From NCBI GenBank assembly GCA_937902425.1, contig CALFNB010000490.1, positions 1 through 54,218 of the forward strand: a DNA stretch of 54,218 bases, read 5' to 3'. How positions within the stretch are numbered: the first letter of the stretch is position 1; every line of letters starts with the position of its first letter. Position numbers and translations under genes: made by a program. Source of the stretch: an uncultured Acetobacteraceae bacterium. Its GTDB lineage: Bacteria > Pseudomonadota > Alphaproteobacteria > Acetobacterales > Acetobacteraceae. The notes below the pieces were generated by a model. It had not been told where the DNA came from. It did no database searches and saw nothing but the letters and a program-made list of their open reading frames with translations. Shown piece after piece: positions 1-6,931 of this stretch.

Positions 1-217
1 CAATCTTGATGCGTTTGGTTCGCGCGGCGATCGCGGCGGCGATGCACATCGGCGACGAAAGGACGGAGCGCGGCGGATCGAAATGCAACTCCGCGAGCCA
101 CATGACGTCGAGCCCCCAGCGTTCGGCGCCGTCGACGATATCGAAGGCTTCCTCGAAAGCGGCCGAGTCGGGACGTCCCACCAAAGCGGGAAATTCATGA
201 AAAACGCCGAATTCCAT
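1..217 (-). CDS. LLM class flavin-dependent oxidoreductase, N-terminal part
   Basis: The reverse strand from an ATG at 217 reads MEFGVFHEFPALVGRP and continues with DIVDGAERWGLDVMWLAELH, then SPMCIAAAIAARTKRIKI before leaving the window. This is the opening of the bacterial luciferase-like (F420/FMN) TIM-barrel monooxygenase family: beta strand 1, the 'aE..GfD..W.aEhH' helix-strand unit, and the 'sP...aaaiAarT.rI.i' strand. About 72 codons are visible of an expected 330-380, so substrate cannot be judged. A purine-rich AAGAAAGG and GGGG precede the start. Members oxidise alkanes, sulfonates or aromatic compounds using reduced flavin. The gene is cut only by the window edge. Confidence 0.8.
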   Translation of the reverse strand, partial: MEFGVFHEFPALVGRPDSAAFEEAFDIVDGAERWGLDVMWLAELHFDPPRSVLSSPMCIAAAIAARTKRIKI

Positions 218-290
218 CCCCTGAACCTTTCTTTGCGACACCGGCGATTTCGACACCGCGAGGCGCATCCGTCAACCGCGCGTCACGTTG

Positions 291-749
291 TCAGCGGTTC
301 GCGTACTTCTCCCGCCGGGCAGACTGACCGGACAAAGCGGTGAGAATCAGGCCGACGCCAAGGCCCCAGGTTCCGTTGATCAGCAGTGAGCGGATCCAGT
401 TGTTCAGTTGCCAGCCACCGCCGATCGGCAAACCCTTGATCGCGGCCACGATGATCAGGCCGGTCGCCGCCGCGGCTGCGCCCAACAGCAATCCGCCCCA
501 CCAGTAAGTACCCGGACGACCGCGCCATACCGCGCCAAACGCCGCGCCCCACAACCCGCCCCAAAAACACAGGTTCAAAATCCTGGGCACACCGAACGGG
601 GGAATGGGATCGGTCGGAAAGGGCGGCGGCATGGTCAGCCCTGGCACCGCGAGATAATGCAGCAGCGCCCACATGCCTTGATGAAAGATCAGTACCGAAA
701 GGACCGCCGAAAGAAAACCGACCCCGATACGCTTCTGGATACTGGTCAT
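291..749 (-). CDS. Hypothetical integral membrane protein (152 aa)
   Basis: The start MTSIQKRIG is chosen because longer in-frame starts run into the neighbouring divergent dioxygenase gene. The protein has about four hydrophobic segments: residues 10-35 (VGFLSAVLSVLIF), about 57-75, about 82-105 (a run of Gly/Ala/Leu) and about 120-142, with a basic C-terminus (SARREKYANR). That is a small polytopic inner-membrane protein. I recognise no family or catalytic motif. It lies divergent to the TfdA-like dioxygenase, sharing an 88-bp gap that holds a perfect palindrome, so the two could be regulated together. Confidence 0.6.
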   Translation of the reverse strand: MTSIQKRIGVGFLSAVLSVLIFHQGMWALLHYLAVPGLTMPPPFPTDPIPPFGVPRILNLCFWGGLWGAAFGAVWRGRPGTYWWGGLLLGAAAAATGLIIVAAIKGLPIGGGWQLNNWIRSLLINGTWGLGVGLILTALSGQSARREKYANR

Positions 750-784
750 GAACCGACTCCCTTTTCCTGCCACCCTGTTGTTAC

Positions 785-802
785 CCTGGACTTTAGTCCA
801 GG
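785..802. promoter_or_regulatory. Operator-like perfect palindrome in a divergent promoter region
   Basis: CCTGGACT-TT-AGTCCAGG has 8-bp arms with no mismatch and a 2-nt centre. It lies 35 bp before the dioxygenase start (838) and 35 bp before the divergent membrane-protein start (749). A TTGTTA (778-783) and GATATA (802-807) bracket it, compatible with a repressor site between -35 and -10 on the plus strand. The regulator is not in the window. The promoter assignment is inference; the symmetry is seen directly. Confidence 0.5.
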
Positions 803-837
803 ATATACGCACCTGACAAACCAGCGGAGGAGCGGCC

Positions 838-1728
838 ATGTCCATCGCCATACGTCCACTCGGCAACCAGTTCGCGGCGGAAGTCACCGGGCTCGATCTG
901 AGCGGTGCCATCGACGCGGCCGGCATCGCCGCGATCTGGCGGGCCATCGACGATTTCTGCGTGCTGGTGTTTCGCGATCAGTCACTGAGCGATCGCCAGT
1001 TGCACGACTTCGCCGCCCGCTTCGGACCGCTGGAGATCGGCCGCGCCGCCGCGAGGCCCGGACGGCGGCGGCTGTCGATCCCGCAGATCGGCGACATCTC
1101 CAATCTCGACGAGGACAATCGGGTCCGCGACCTGTTCGACCGCCGCCGGCTGGATTCGCTCGGCAACCGGTTGTGGCACACCGACGCGTCCTATATGCCG
1201 GTGCCCGTCGTACTGGGCATGCTCCATGCGGTCGCGCTGCCTCCTCCATCGCCGTTCGGCAATGGCGAGACCGAGTTCGCCGACATGCGCGCCGCTTACG
1301 ACGCGTTGCCGGACGCGACCAAAGCCGCGATCAACGATCTGGTGGTGGAACATGACGTGTTCTGGTCACGCGCTTTGGTCGGATTCACCGATTTTCCTCA
1401 GGCCGAGAAGGATCAATACCCGCCGTCACCGCAACGACTGGTTCGCACCCATCCCGGGTCAAAACGCAAGACATTATATTTGTCGGCGCACGGCTCGCAT
1501 GTGGTTGGTTGGCCGGTGGCGGACGGACGGTTGCTGCTGCTGGATCTCAGCGCGCACGCGACGCGGGAACGTTTCGTCTACCGCCATGAATGGCGCGTCG
1601 GCGATCTGGTGATCTGGGACAATCGTTGCACGATGCATCGCGGCCGGCCGCACGACGAAACCAAGGCGCGCGATCTGCGGCGCGCCACCACGTTGGATCA
1701 AGGCTCCACCCTCAGTGAGGCAGCGTAA
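838..1728 (+). CDS. TauD/TfdA family Fe(II)/2-oxoglutarate dioxygenase (paralog 1)
   Basis: A 296-residue member of the taurine / 2,4-D dioxygenase family. Such enzymes couple decarboxylation of 2-oxoglutarate to hydroxylation beside a sulfonate, ether or similar group of an organic acid. The iron triad is visible: H114 and D116 in LWHTDASY, and the distal His at about 267 in WDNRCTMHRG. The 2-oxoglutarate-binding arginine is in RDLRRATT (about 281-282). GGAGGAG precedes the ATG. It is the most divergent of six paralogs here: HTD instead of HSD, and a proline-rich stretch (HAVALPPPSPFGNGE) where the others have SLLSGR or SLLSAR. It stands alone, more than 31 kb from the other five. Substrate unknown. 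Confidence 0.9.
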   Translation: MSIAIRPLGNQFAAEVTGLDLSGAIDAAGIAAIWRAIDDFCVLVFRDQSLSDRQLHDFAARFGPLEIGRAAARPGRRRLSIPQIGDISNLDEDNRVRDLFDRRRLDSLGNRLWHTDASYMPVPVVLGMLHAVALPPPSPFGNGETEFADMRAAYDALPDATKAAINDLVVEHDVFWSRALVGFTDFPQAEKDQYPPSPQRLVRTHPGSKRKTLYLSAHGSHVVGWPVADGRLLLLDLSAHATRERFVYRHEWRVGDLVIWDNRCTMHRGRPHDETKARDLRRATTLDQGSTLSEAA

Positions 1729-1729
1729 C

Positions 1730-1755
1730 GGGTCCGGGACGCAGGTCCCGGACCC
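1730..1755. terminator. Bidirectional terminator-like hairpin
   Basis: GGGTCCGGGAC-GCAG-GTCCCGGACCC is a perfect 11-bp stem with a 4-nt loop, immediately after the dioxygenase stop and 6 bp from the end of the convergent DUF1993 gene. There is no T-run, so factor-independent termination is uncertain. Confidence 0.6.
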
Positions 1756-1761
1756 ATCACA

Positions 1762-2280
1762 TCACAGCCAGTTCACCCGGCCGAGGAAGTCGCCCTTGCC
1801 GATCGCCACGGCGCGATGGCGCAGGATGTCGTAAGCGGTCGTGACGAAGAAGAAGAAATTCGGCAGGCCGAACTGACGCAGATAGTCGGCGCCTTTCATC
1901 TTGCGCTCAGCGCTGCCGGCCATCCAGGAAATGACCTTGTCCTCGCTGCCCTCGATTTGCGCGCGCGTCAGGGTGTTGACGAAAGCAAGCGAGTCCTCGA
2001 CGCGCTTTTTAGCCGCCGCGAAACTGGTGTCATCCACCGCCGCGAAGTCCGGGCCCGCGACGCCAGCCAAACGGCCTGGTGTCAGGCGGCCAAAATCCGC
2101 CGCCTGGCGGATCTGCCGCGCGAGGCAGAACATGTCGGGATACAGCCGGTCGGTCAGCAGCGCCGCTTCCTCGAACTTGTGGGTGGCGCAGTGATCGGCG
2201 GCTTTGCCGATGATGGTGGCCAGAGCCCCCAACTGTTGCGCGCAGATCGGCACCGATGCGTCATACATTGAAAATGCCAT
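1762..2280 (-). CDS. DUF1993 domain-containing protein
   Basis: A 172-residue protein matching the DUF1993 pattern. It opens MAFSMYDASVPICAQQLGAL, has a helical middle with LYPDMFCLARQIRQAADF, and ends with NFFFFVTTAYDILRHRAVAIGKGDF, the characteristic 'F.F.vttaYdILRh.Gv.iGk.Dfl' tail. Length fits the family. DUF1993 proteins are compact helical bundles of unknown function, distantly resembling DinB-type folds. It is convergent to the dioxygenase and divergent to the amidohydrolase at 2417. GGGAGAAGATGTC precedes the start. No function is assigned. Confidence 0.8.
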   Translation of the reverse strand: MAFSMYDASVPICAQQLGALATIIGKAADHCATHKFEEAALLTDRLYPDMFCLARQIRQAADFGRLTPGRLAGVAGPDFAAVDDTSFAAAKKRVEDSLAFVNTLTRAQIEGSEDKVISWMAGSAERKMKGADYLRQFGLPNFFFFVTTAYDILRHRAVAIGKGDFLGRVNWL

Positions 2281-2416
2281 GACATCTTCTCCCGTTGGTT
2301 GTTTGGCGACCGGACCTTAGTCGATCTGCGCCGATCCGGCCAGAGCTTGCCGGGCCAGGATGGCGGGGCTAGCGTCAGGGGCAACAAATAGCGCAACGGC
2401 AGCACAGGAGCGTTCG

Positions 2417-3565
2417 ATGGCTGACAGATTGATCTCCGCCGACAACCATATCGACATGACCTATTGTCCACCGGATCTGTGGTCCGACGCGGCGCCGAAA
2501 AAGTGGCACGGCATGGTGCCGCGAACCGAGGAACGCGACGACGGCCTGCACTGGATCGTTGATGGCGTCGACCAGGGCATGTGGAACGGTGTGGGTCCAG
2601 GGTTCACGAAGTACCAAAAGGGCTCGTTTACGCATGTCGATGAGATGCGGGATCACGGCTTTGAATGGGATTATCGGCGCGGCGCGAAACCTCGGCCGAC
2701 GACGCCGGATTTGCGGGTCGCCGATCTCGACAAGGATGGCGTTTATGCCGAGGTCATCTACGGTTGTCTGCGCATCAACGAGATCATCAGCGACTTCGGC
2801 ATCCGCGATTGGGTGGACGGCGTGTATAACGACTGGGTGGCGGATTTCGCGAAAAAGGCTGATCCGAACCGGGTGTTTCCACTTGCGTTGATCCCGAACG
2901 CCAATCCGAAGACCGCGGCCGCGGAGGTGCGGCGTTGCGCGAAGATCGGTCTGCGCGGCGGCGATCTGGCGTTCAAGGGCATGGGCCTGCCGCTGTGGCA
3001 CCATGATTGGGATGCGCTCTGGCAGGCCAGCGCCGAGTGCAAGTTCCCGGTGTCGTTCCACTCGACTGGCTTCAAGGCGGTGCGCGCGCCGGATAATCCC
3101 GAGATGGAGAAGCAGTATTTCACCGAATGGCGGCTGGTGCGGTCGGCGCTGTTCCAGCTCGATACGATGGAAGTGCTGGTATCGCTGCTGGCCTCCGGCG
3201 CGTGCGAGCGCTTCCCGGAGTTCAATTTCGTGCTTGGCGAGTCGGGTGTGACCTGGCTGCCTTACGTGTTCGACCGGTTGGACACGGAGTATCACGATCG
3301 CGCCCGCTCGCTTGGTTTCAAACTGAAGCCGAGCGATTATTTCCGGCGCCAGGGTTACGTCACGTATCAGCAGGATAAGTTCCTGGAGCCGATCGTTCCG
3401 CTGATCGGTGAGGACCGGATCATGTGGGGCTCGGATTATCCGCACCCGGATTCACTGTGGCCGGACTCGCACAAAGTACTGGGCGAGAACCTCGCGAAGT
3501 TCTCGGAGAGCACGCGACGCAAGATCGTGCACGACAACGTGGCGGCGCTGTATAATATTCATTGA
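2417..3565 (+). CDS. Amidohydrolase family protein (amidohydrolase_2 / ACMSD-like)
   Basis: A 382-residue metal-dependent hydrolase or decarboxylase of the amidohydrolase_2 family. The N-terminal metal-site strand is LISADNHID (D-x-H in place of H-x-H is common in this branch). Mid-barrel features include LALIPNANPKTAAAEVRR and FPVSFHSTG, where His is a likely metal ligand. The C-terminal signature is IMWGSDYPHPDS, with the catalytic Asp. I chose ATG 2417 because CAGGAG sits 7-12 bp upstream; a longer reading from 2360 has no ribosome site. Relatives act on carboxylated or cyclic substrates, often in aromatic catabolism. The substrate is not predictable. A GFA-family gene follows after 13 bp, probably co-transcribed. 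Confidence 0.85.
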   Translation: MADRLISADNHIDMTYCPPDLWSDAAPKKWHGMVPRTEERDDGLHWIVDGVDQGMWNGVGPGFTKYQKGSFTHVDEMRDHGFEWDYRRGAKPRPTTPDLRVADLDKDGVYAEVIYGCLRINEIISDFGIRDWVDGVYNDWVADFAKKADPNRVFPLALIPNANPKTAAAEVRRCAKIGLRGGDLAFKGMGLPLWHHDWDALWQASAECKFPVSFHSTGFKAVRAPDNPEMEKQYFTEWRLVRSALFQLDTMEVLVSLLASGACERFPEFNFVLGESGVTWLPYVFDRLDTEYHDRARSLGFKLKPSDYFRRQGYVTYQQDKFLEPIVPLIGEDRIMWGSDYPHPDSLWPDSHKVLGENLAKFSESTRRKIVHDNVAALYNIH

Positions 3566-3578
3566 CGAGAGGACGGCG

Positions 3579-3986
3579 ATGGCGGAAGGTGGGTGCTTTT
3601 GCGGAGCCATCAGATATCGCGTGGGAGCGGAACCGGTCAGTAGCGGCATTTGTCATTGCCGCACCTGCCGAAAGATCGCGTCTTGCCCCATGCTTCCGTT
3701 TGTGGTGTTCCCCGCCGATGCCGTCACATTCACACGGGATGAGCCGGTCGAATTCCGTTCCTCGCCATTAGTGACCCGCACCTTCTGTGGCCGGTGCGGG
3801 TCACCGTTAACCTACCGAAACGACAAAGTGCCAGGCCGCATCGATGTCATGACGTGCAGCCTGGATAATCCCGAGGCGTTCGCCCCCACTTTCCATGTTT
3901 GGGCTGGTGAAAAGCTCGAATGGGACGTCATCTCGGATGGGCTGCCGGCCTTCAGGACGACAAGGACGGAAGGTCAGCGGATTTGA
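3579..3986 (+). CDS. GFA family protein (CENP-V/GFA zinc-binding domain)
   Basis: A 135-residue protein with the cysteine layout of the glutathione-dependent formaldehyde-activating (Gfa) fold. GGCFCGAIRY gives the first Cys pair, GICHCRTCRK the second cluster and RTFCGRCGSPLTY the third. These Cys residues bind two zinc ions. Most family members are not proven Gfa enzymes, so only family membership is claimed. GAGAGGA precedes the ATG at 3579, 13 bp after the amidohydrolase stop, and operon membership is likely. Confidence 0.85.
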   Translation: MAEGGCFCGAIRYRVGAEPVSSGICHCRTCRKIASCPMLPFVVFPADAVTFTRDEPVEFRSSPLVTRTFCGRCGSPLTYRNDKVPGRIDVMTCSLDNPEAFAPTFHVWAGEKLEWDVISDGLPAFRTTRTEGQRI

Positions 3987-4101
3987 ATTTTGATCGGGAG
4001 GTCGCGCGGCGCGGTACGGCACTCTTCCGCCCAGATCACCGTTCAGGCCGGTTATATGGCGGGTCTTCGCGCTGATCCGGCTGACCAGGCGGAGGGTCCC
4101 A

Positions 4102-4614
4102 ATGGACACTGAGACAGCAAGGCTAATCTTGCGCCGTACCGTTCTGGCGGACGTGCCTGATCTTTTCGAGTTTCTGGGGGATGCCGCGGTGATGCGGTAC
4201 ACCCATTCCGACGCGTCGCCGAAGGAATGCCGCCGTCGCGTGGCCGCCCACGAATGGCGGCGGCGGCGCGACGGCTATGCTCCGTGGACCGTCGTGACCA
4301 AGGCAGATGGTCGGATTATCGGCTGGGGTGGCCTGTATATCGATCCGTTCGACGAAGGTTGGGGTGTCGAGGTTGGCTACTTCTTCCACCCCTCGGTCTG
4401 GGGGCAAGGCTACGCCACCGAGCTGACGCAGGCCTGCCTGTCACTGGCTGACGACACCCTTAAGTTGCCCGAGGTCAGAGCCTTCGCGCGACCCGAGAAC
4501 ACGGGTTCACGGAGAGTCCTGGAGAAAGCTGGCTTCAAGGTAGTGCGGTTCGTCCCGGAGATGGAACGTATCCTCTACCGCCGCGGCCAATATGGTGAAC
4601 ACCCAGCGGTATAA
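4102..4614 (+). CDS. GNAT family N-acetyltransferase (RimJ/RimL type)
   Basis: A 170-residue acetyltransferase of the acetyltransf_3 group. It opens with ETARLILRRTVLADVPDLFEF, the usual 'T.RL.LR....D...l' start. The acetyl-CoA-binding motif A is VEVGYFFHPSVWGQGYATELT (about 92-112), and the C-terminal NTGSRRVLEKAGF is the standard beta6-alpha4 signature. Family members acetylate protein N-termini, polyamines or antibiotics; nothing here decides which. GGAGGG lies just upstream of the ATG. It is convergent with the amidase at 4631 across only 16 bp. Confidence 0.88.
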   Translation: MDTETARLILRRTVLADVPDLFEFLGDAAVMRYTHSDASPKECRRRVAAHEWRRRRDGYAPWTVVTKADGRIIGWGGLYIDPFDEGWGVEVGYFFHPSVWGQGYATELTQACLSLADDTLKLPEVRAFARPENTGSRRVLEKAGFKVVRFVPEMERILYRRGQYGEHPAV

Positions 4615-4630
4615 GTCGTGGCCCACCGGC

Positions 4631-6040
4631 CTACGACAGCGGCGGCCGTCTCCCGGCCCAGGGCTGAATCGCTTCAAACGCGGCTGAGGCCTGCAGCACG
4701 CCCAGATCGTCGAACCGCCGCCCAACGATCTGTAGCCCAACCGGCAGCCCGTCCGCGGTGAAACCGCACGGCACATTCGACGCCGGGTTCCAGGACATGT
4801 TGAACGGATAGGAGAACTCGGCCCAGGAAACCCAGTCCCAAGGGTGTGAGGGCCAGTGGTCGGGCATGAGTTTTTCCGCTGGGAATGCCGCGACCGAAAC
4901 GGATGGCGTCAACAGAAAGTCCCAATTTTCGAACCAGCGATGGATGTCGGCGACGTAGCGCATCTTCCGCTCGCGCGCGGCCTGGTATTCGTCGACGCGT
5001 ATGTTCTCCGCGTCGTGGATACAGGCGACGAGGCCTGGATCCATCTGCTTTTCCCATTTCGCCAGCAGTGGTTTTCGGTTGGTCATATGCGCCGACCAGA
5101 AGAACCGGATCAGTTCCGGGCCCGGTCCACCCCATGGGATCGACACTTCCTCCACATGCGCGCCGAGTTCGCTGAACCGCATGGCGGCGGTCCGCACCAG
5201 AGCGGCGACATCCGGATCGACCCGAGCGACCCCGAGGTCGGGGGAATACGCGATCTTCTTGCCCTTGACCCAATCGGACAGGCGCGCGGAGTAAGCGGCG
5301 GGCCACGCCTCCAACGTTGTGTAGTCGAGATGATGTGGACCGGCCATCAGTTCCAGCATCAGCGCGCCGTCGGCGACCGTGCGCGTCATCGGCCCCAGGT
5401 GCGAGGTCAGATCGCCGGTGCCGACCGGATAATACGGCACGCGGCCGAAGCTCGGCTTGATCCCGAACACGCCGCAGAAATGCGCCGGCATCCGGATCGA
5501 TCCGGCCCCGTCACTGCCTTGATGCAACGGCCCGAAGCCGGCAGCCGCCGCGGCACCCGCACCGGCCGAGGACGCGCCGGCATTCATCCCGTGCTTCCAG
5601 GGATTATGCGTGATGCCGGTCAACGGGCTTTGGGACACGCCTTTCCAGCCGAACTCCGGCGTCGTCGTCTTGCCAATGATGATCGCGCCTTCGGATTTCA
5701 GCCGCGGCACGACCGGCGTGTCCTCGGTCGGCTGGAATCCTTTCGATGTCAGGCTGCCGTTCTGTGTCGGCATATCCTTGGTCCAGGCGAGGTCTTTGAT
5801 CGTCACCGGCACGCCGTGCAGCCGGCCGATCCGCTCCCCGCCCATCAGCGCCTGTTCCGCCGCGCGCGCCGCGTCCATCGCCTGATCGGCGGCGAGGTAA
5901 GCAAACGCGTTGATTTTCGGTTCCAGCGCGGTGATGCGCTCCAGCAACGCGCGCATCGCCTCCACTGGGGAGATTTGTTTGGTGCGAATCTTTTCCGCCC
6001 ACTCGGTCGCGGGCATGAAGCCGATCGTTTCAGAGTCCAT
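4631..6040 (-). CDS. Amidase signature family amidase
   Basis: A 469-residue amidase-signature enzyme with the Ser-cisSer-Lys triad. K82 is in GVPVTIKDLAW, the cis-Ser is in GASSAGAG (157/158), and the nucleophile S181 is in GSDGAGSIRMPA. The C-terminal PCGFTADGLPVGLQIVG strand is standard. These cytoplasmic enzymes hydrolyse linear amides to carboxylate and ammonia. The motif reads GASSAGAG rather than the usual GGSSGGS, a mild deviation. Its start lies 12 bp after the stop of the SDR gene encoded upstream (6053), so the two form a leftward operon. It is a catabolic amidase rather than GatA: no gatB or gatC neighbours. Confidence 0.9.
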   Translation of the reverse strand: MDSETIGFMPATEWAEKIRTKQISPVEAMRALLERITALEPKINAFAYLAADQAMDAARAAEQALMGGERIGRLHGVPVTIKDLAWTKDMPTQNGSLTSKGFQPTEDTPVVPRLKSEGAIIIGKTTTPEFGWKGVSQSPLTGITHNPWKHGMNAGASSAGAGAAAAAGFGPLHQGSDGAGSIRMPAHFCGVFGIKPSFGRVPYYPVGTGDLTSHLGPMTRTVADGALMLELMAGPHHLDYTTLEAWPAAYSARLSDWVKGKKIAYSPDLGVARVDPDVAALVRTAAMRFSELGAHVEEVSIPWGGPGPELIRFFWSAHMTNRKPLLAKWEKQMDPGLVACIHDAENIRVDEYQAARERKMRYVADIHRWFENWDFLLTPSVSVAAFPAEKLMPDHWPSHPWDWVSWAEFSYPFNMSWNPASNVPCGFTADGLPVGLQIVGRRFDDLGVLQASAAFEAIQPWAGRRPPLS

Positions 6041-6052
6041 GGGAACGCTCCG

Positions 6053-6781
6053 TCAGTAAGTCGCGCGGCCGCCTGAGATATCGAACACACCGCCGGTGGA
6101 GAACGAACACTCGTCGCTGGCCAGCCACAGCACGAGCGAGGCCACCTCATCGATTTCGCCGAACCGGCCGATCGGGATTTTCGACAGCATCCAGTCGATT
6201 TGCTGTTCCGTCATCTGCGCGAACAACGGGGTTTTGACGGCGGCCGGCGTAACGCAATTGACTCGGATACCAGTGTCCGCGAGTTCCTTGCCGAGTGACT
6301 TGGTCAGCCCGATGACGCCGGCCTTGGAGGCGGAGTAGGCGGAGGCGTTCGGATTGCCGTCCTTGCCGGCGATCGAGGCGATGTTAACGATGCGTCCACT
6401 GTTTTGTGTGCGCATGAATGGCACCACGGCTCGGTTGCAATAAAAAACTCCCTTCAGATTGACATCGATCACCTTGTCCCAGGCCGCGACCGGGTAATCC
6501 CAGGTCGGCACGTTCGGACCGGTGATCCCGGCGGAGGTAACCAGAATGTCGATTTTCCCCAGTGCCGCGACGGTGGAGACAGCGGCCCGATGCACGGCGC
6601 CGGAGTCGGTGACATCCAGGGTCACGGTGTGCGCGGCGCCGGACTTCGCGAGGCCGGCCTCGTCCATGTCCCACAGGCTCAGCCGCGCGCCTTCGGCGGC
6701 GAGCCGCGTGGCGATGCCCGCGCCAATGCCTGATGCGCCGCCGGTGATGACGGCCGTGCGTCCGGCGAAGCGTCCCGCCAT
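6053..6781 (-). CDS. SDR family NAD(P)-dependent oxidoreductase
   Basis: A 242-residue classical short-chain dehydrogenase. The Rossmann glycine motif is TGGASGIGAG near residue 12, with NAG-like VTSAGITGPN, the catalytic Ser in IVNIASIAGK, YSASKAG supplying Tyr and Lys, and the C-terminal SFSTGGVFDISGG. ATG 6781 is chosen over 6802 because GGGAG sits about 10 bp before it. An acidic residue after beta 2 (LWDMDEAGL) suggests NAD(H) preference. It leads the amidase in a two-gene leftward operon and is divergent from the acyl-CoA synthetase at 6932. Substrate unknown. Confidence 0.9.
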   Translation of the reverse strand: MAGRFAGRTAVITGGASGIGAGIATRLAAEGARLSLWDMDEAGLAKSGAAHTVTLDVTDSGAVHRAAVSTVAALGKIDILVTSAGITGPNVPTWDYPVAAWDKVIDVNLKGVFYCNRAVVPFMRTQNSGRIVNIASIAGKDGNPNASAYSASKAGVIGLTKSLGKELADTGIRVNCVTPAAVKTPLFAQMTEQQIDWMLSKIPIGRFGEIDEVASLVLWLASDECSFSTGGVFDISGGRATY

Positions 6782-6931
6782 GATCGGTCTCCCTGATTGC
6801 AATCGCCCACAGTTTGGGCCGAACCGGCGCGGCGGGTCCAGACGTCACACATATGTTTCACTTGCCTCCGCCCCACGCTCCCCGTATCCACCCCGGCCAT
6901 GGGAGGTCACGCCACACTGTGAGGTGACACC

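Noticed and set aside
408-1355. 315-residue plus-strand frame overlapping the first dioxygenase
   Set aside because: It covers the membrane-protein gene antisense and then the dioxygenase in the wrong frame; no ribosome site.
4856-6076. 406-residue plus-strand frame opposite the amidase
   Set aside because: The amidase motifs on the other strand are complete; this frame has none.
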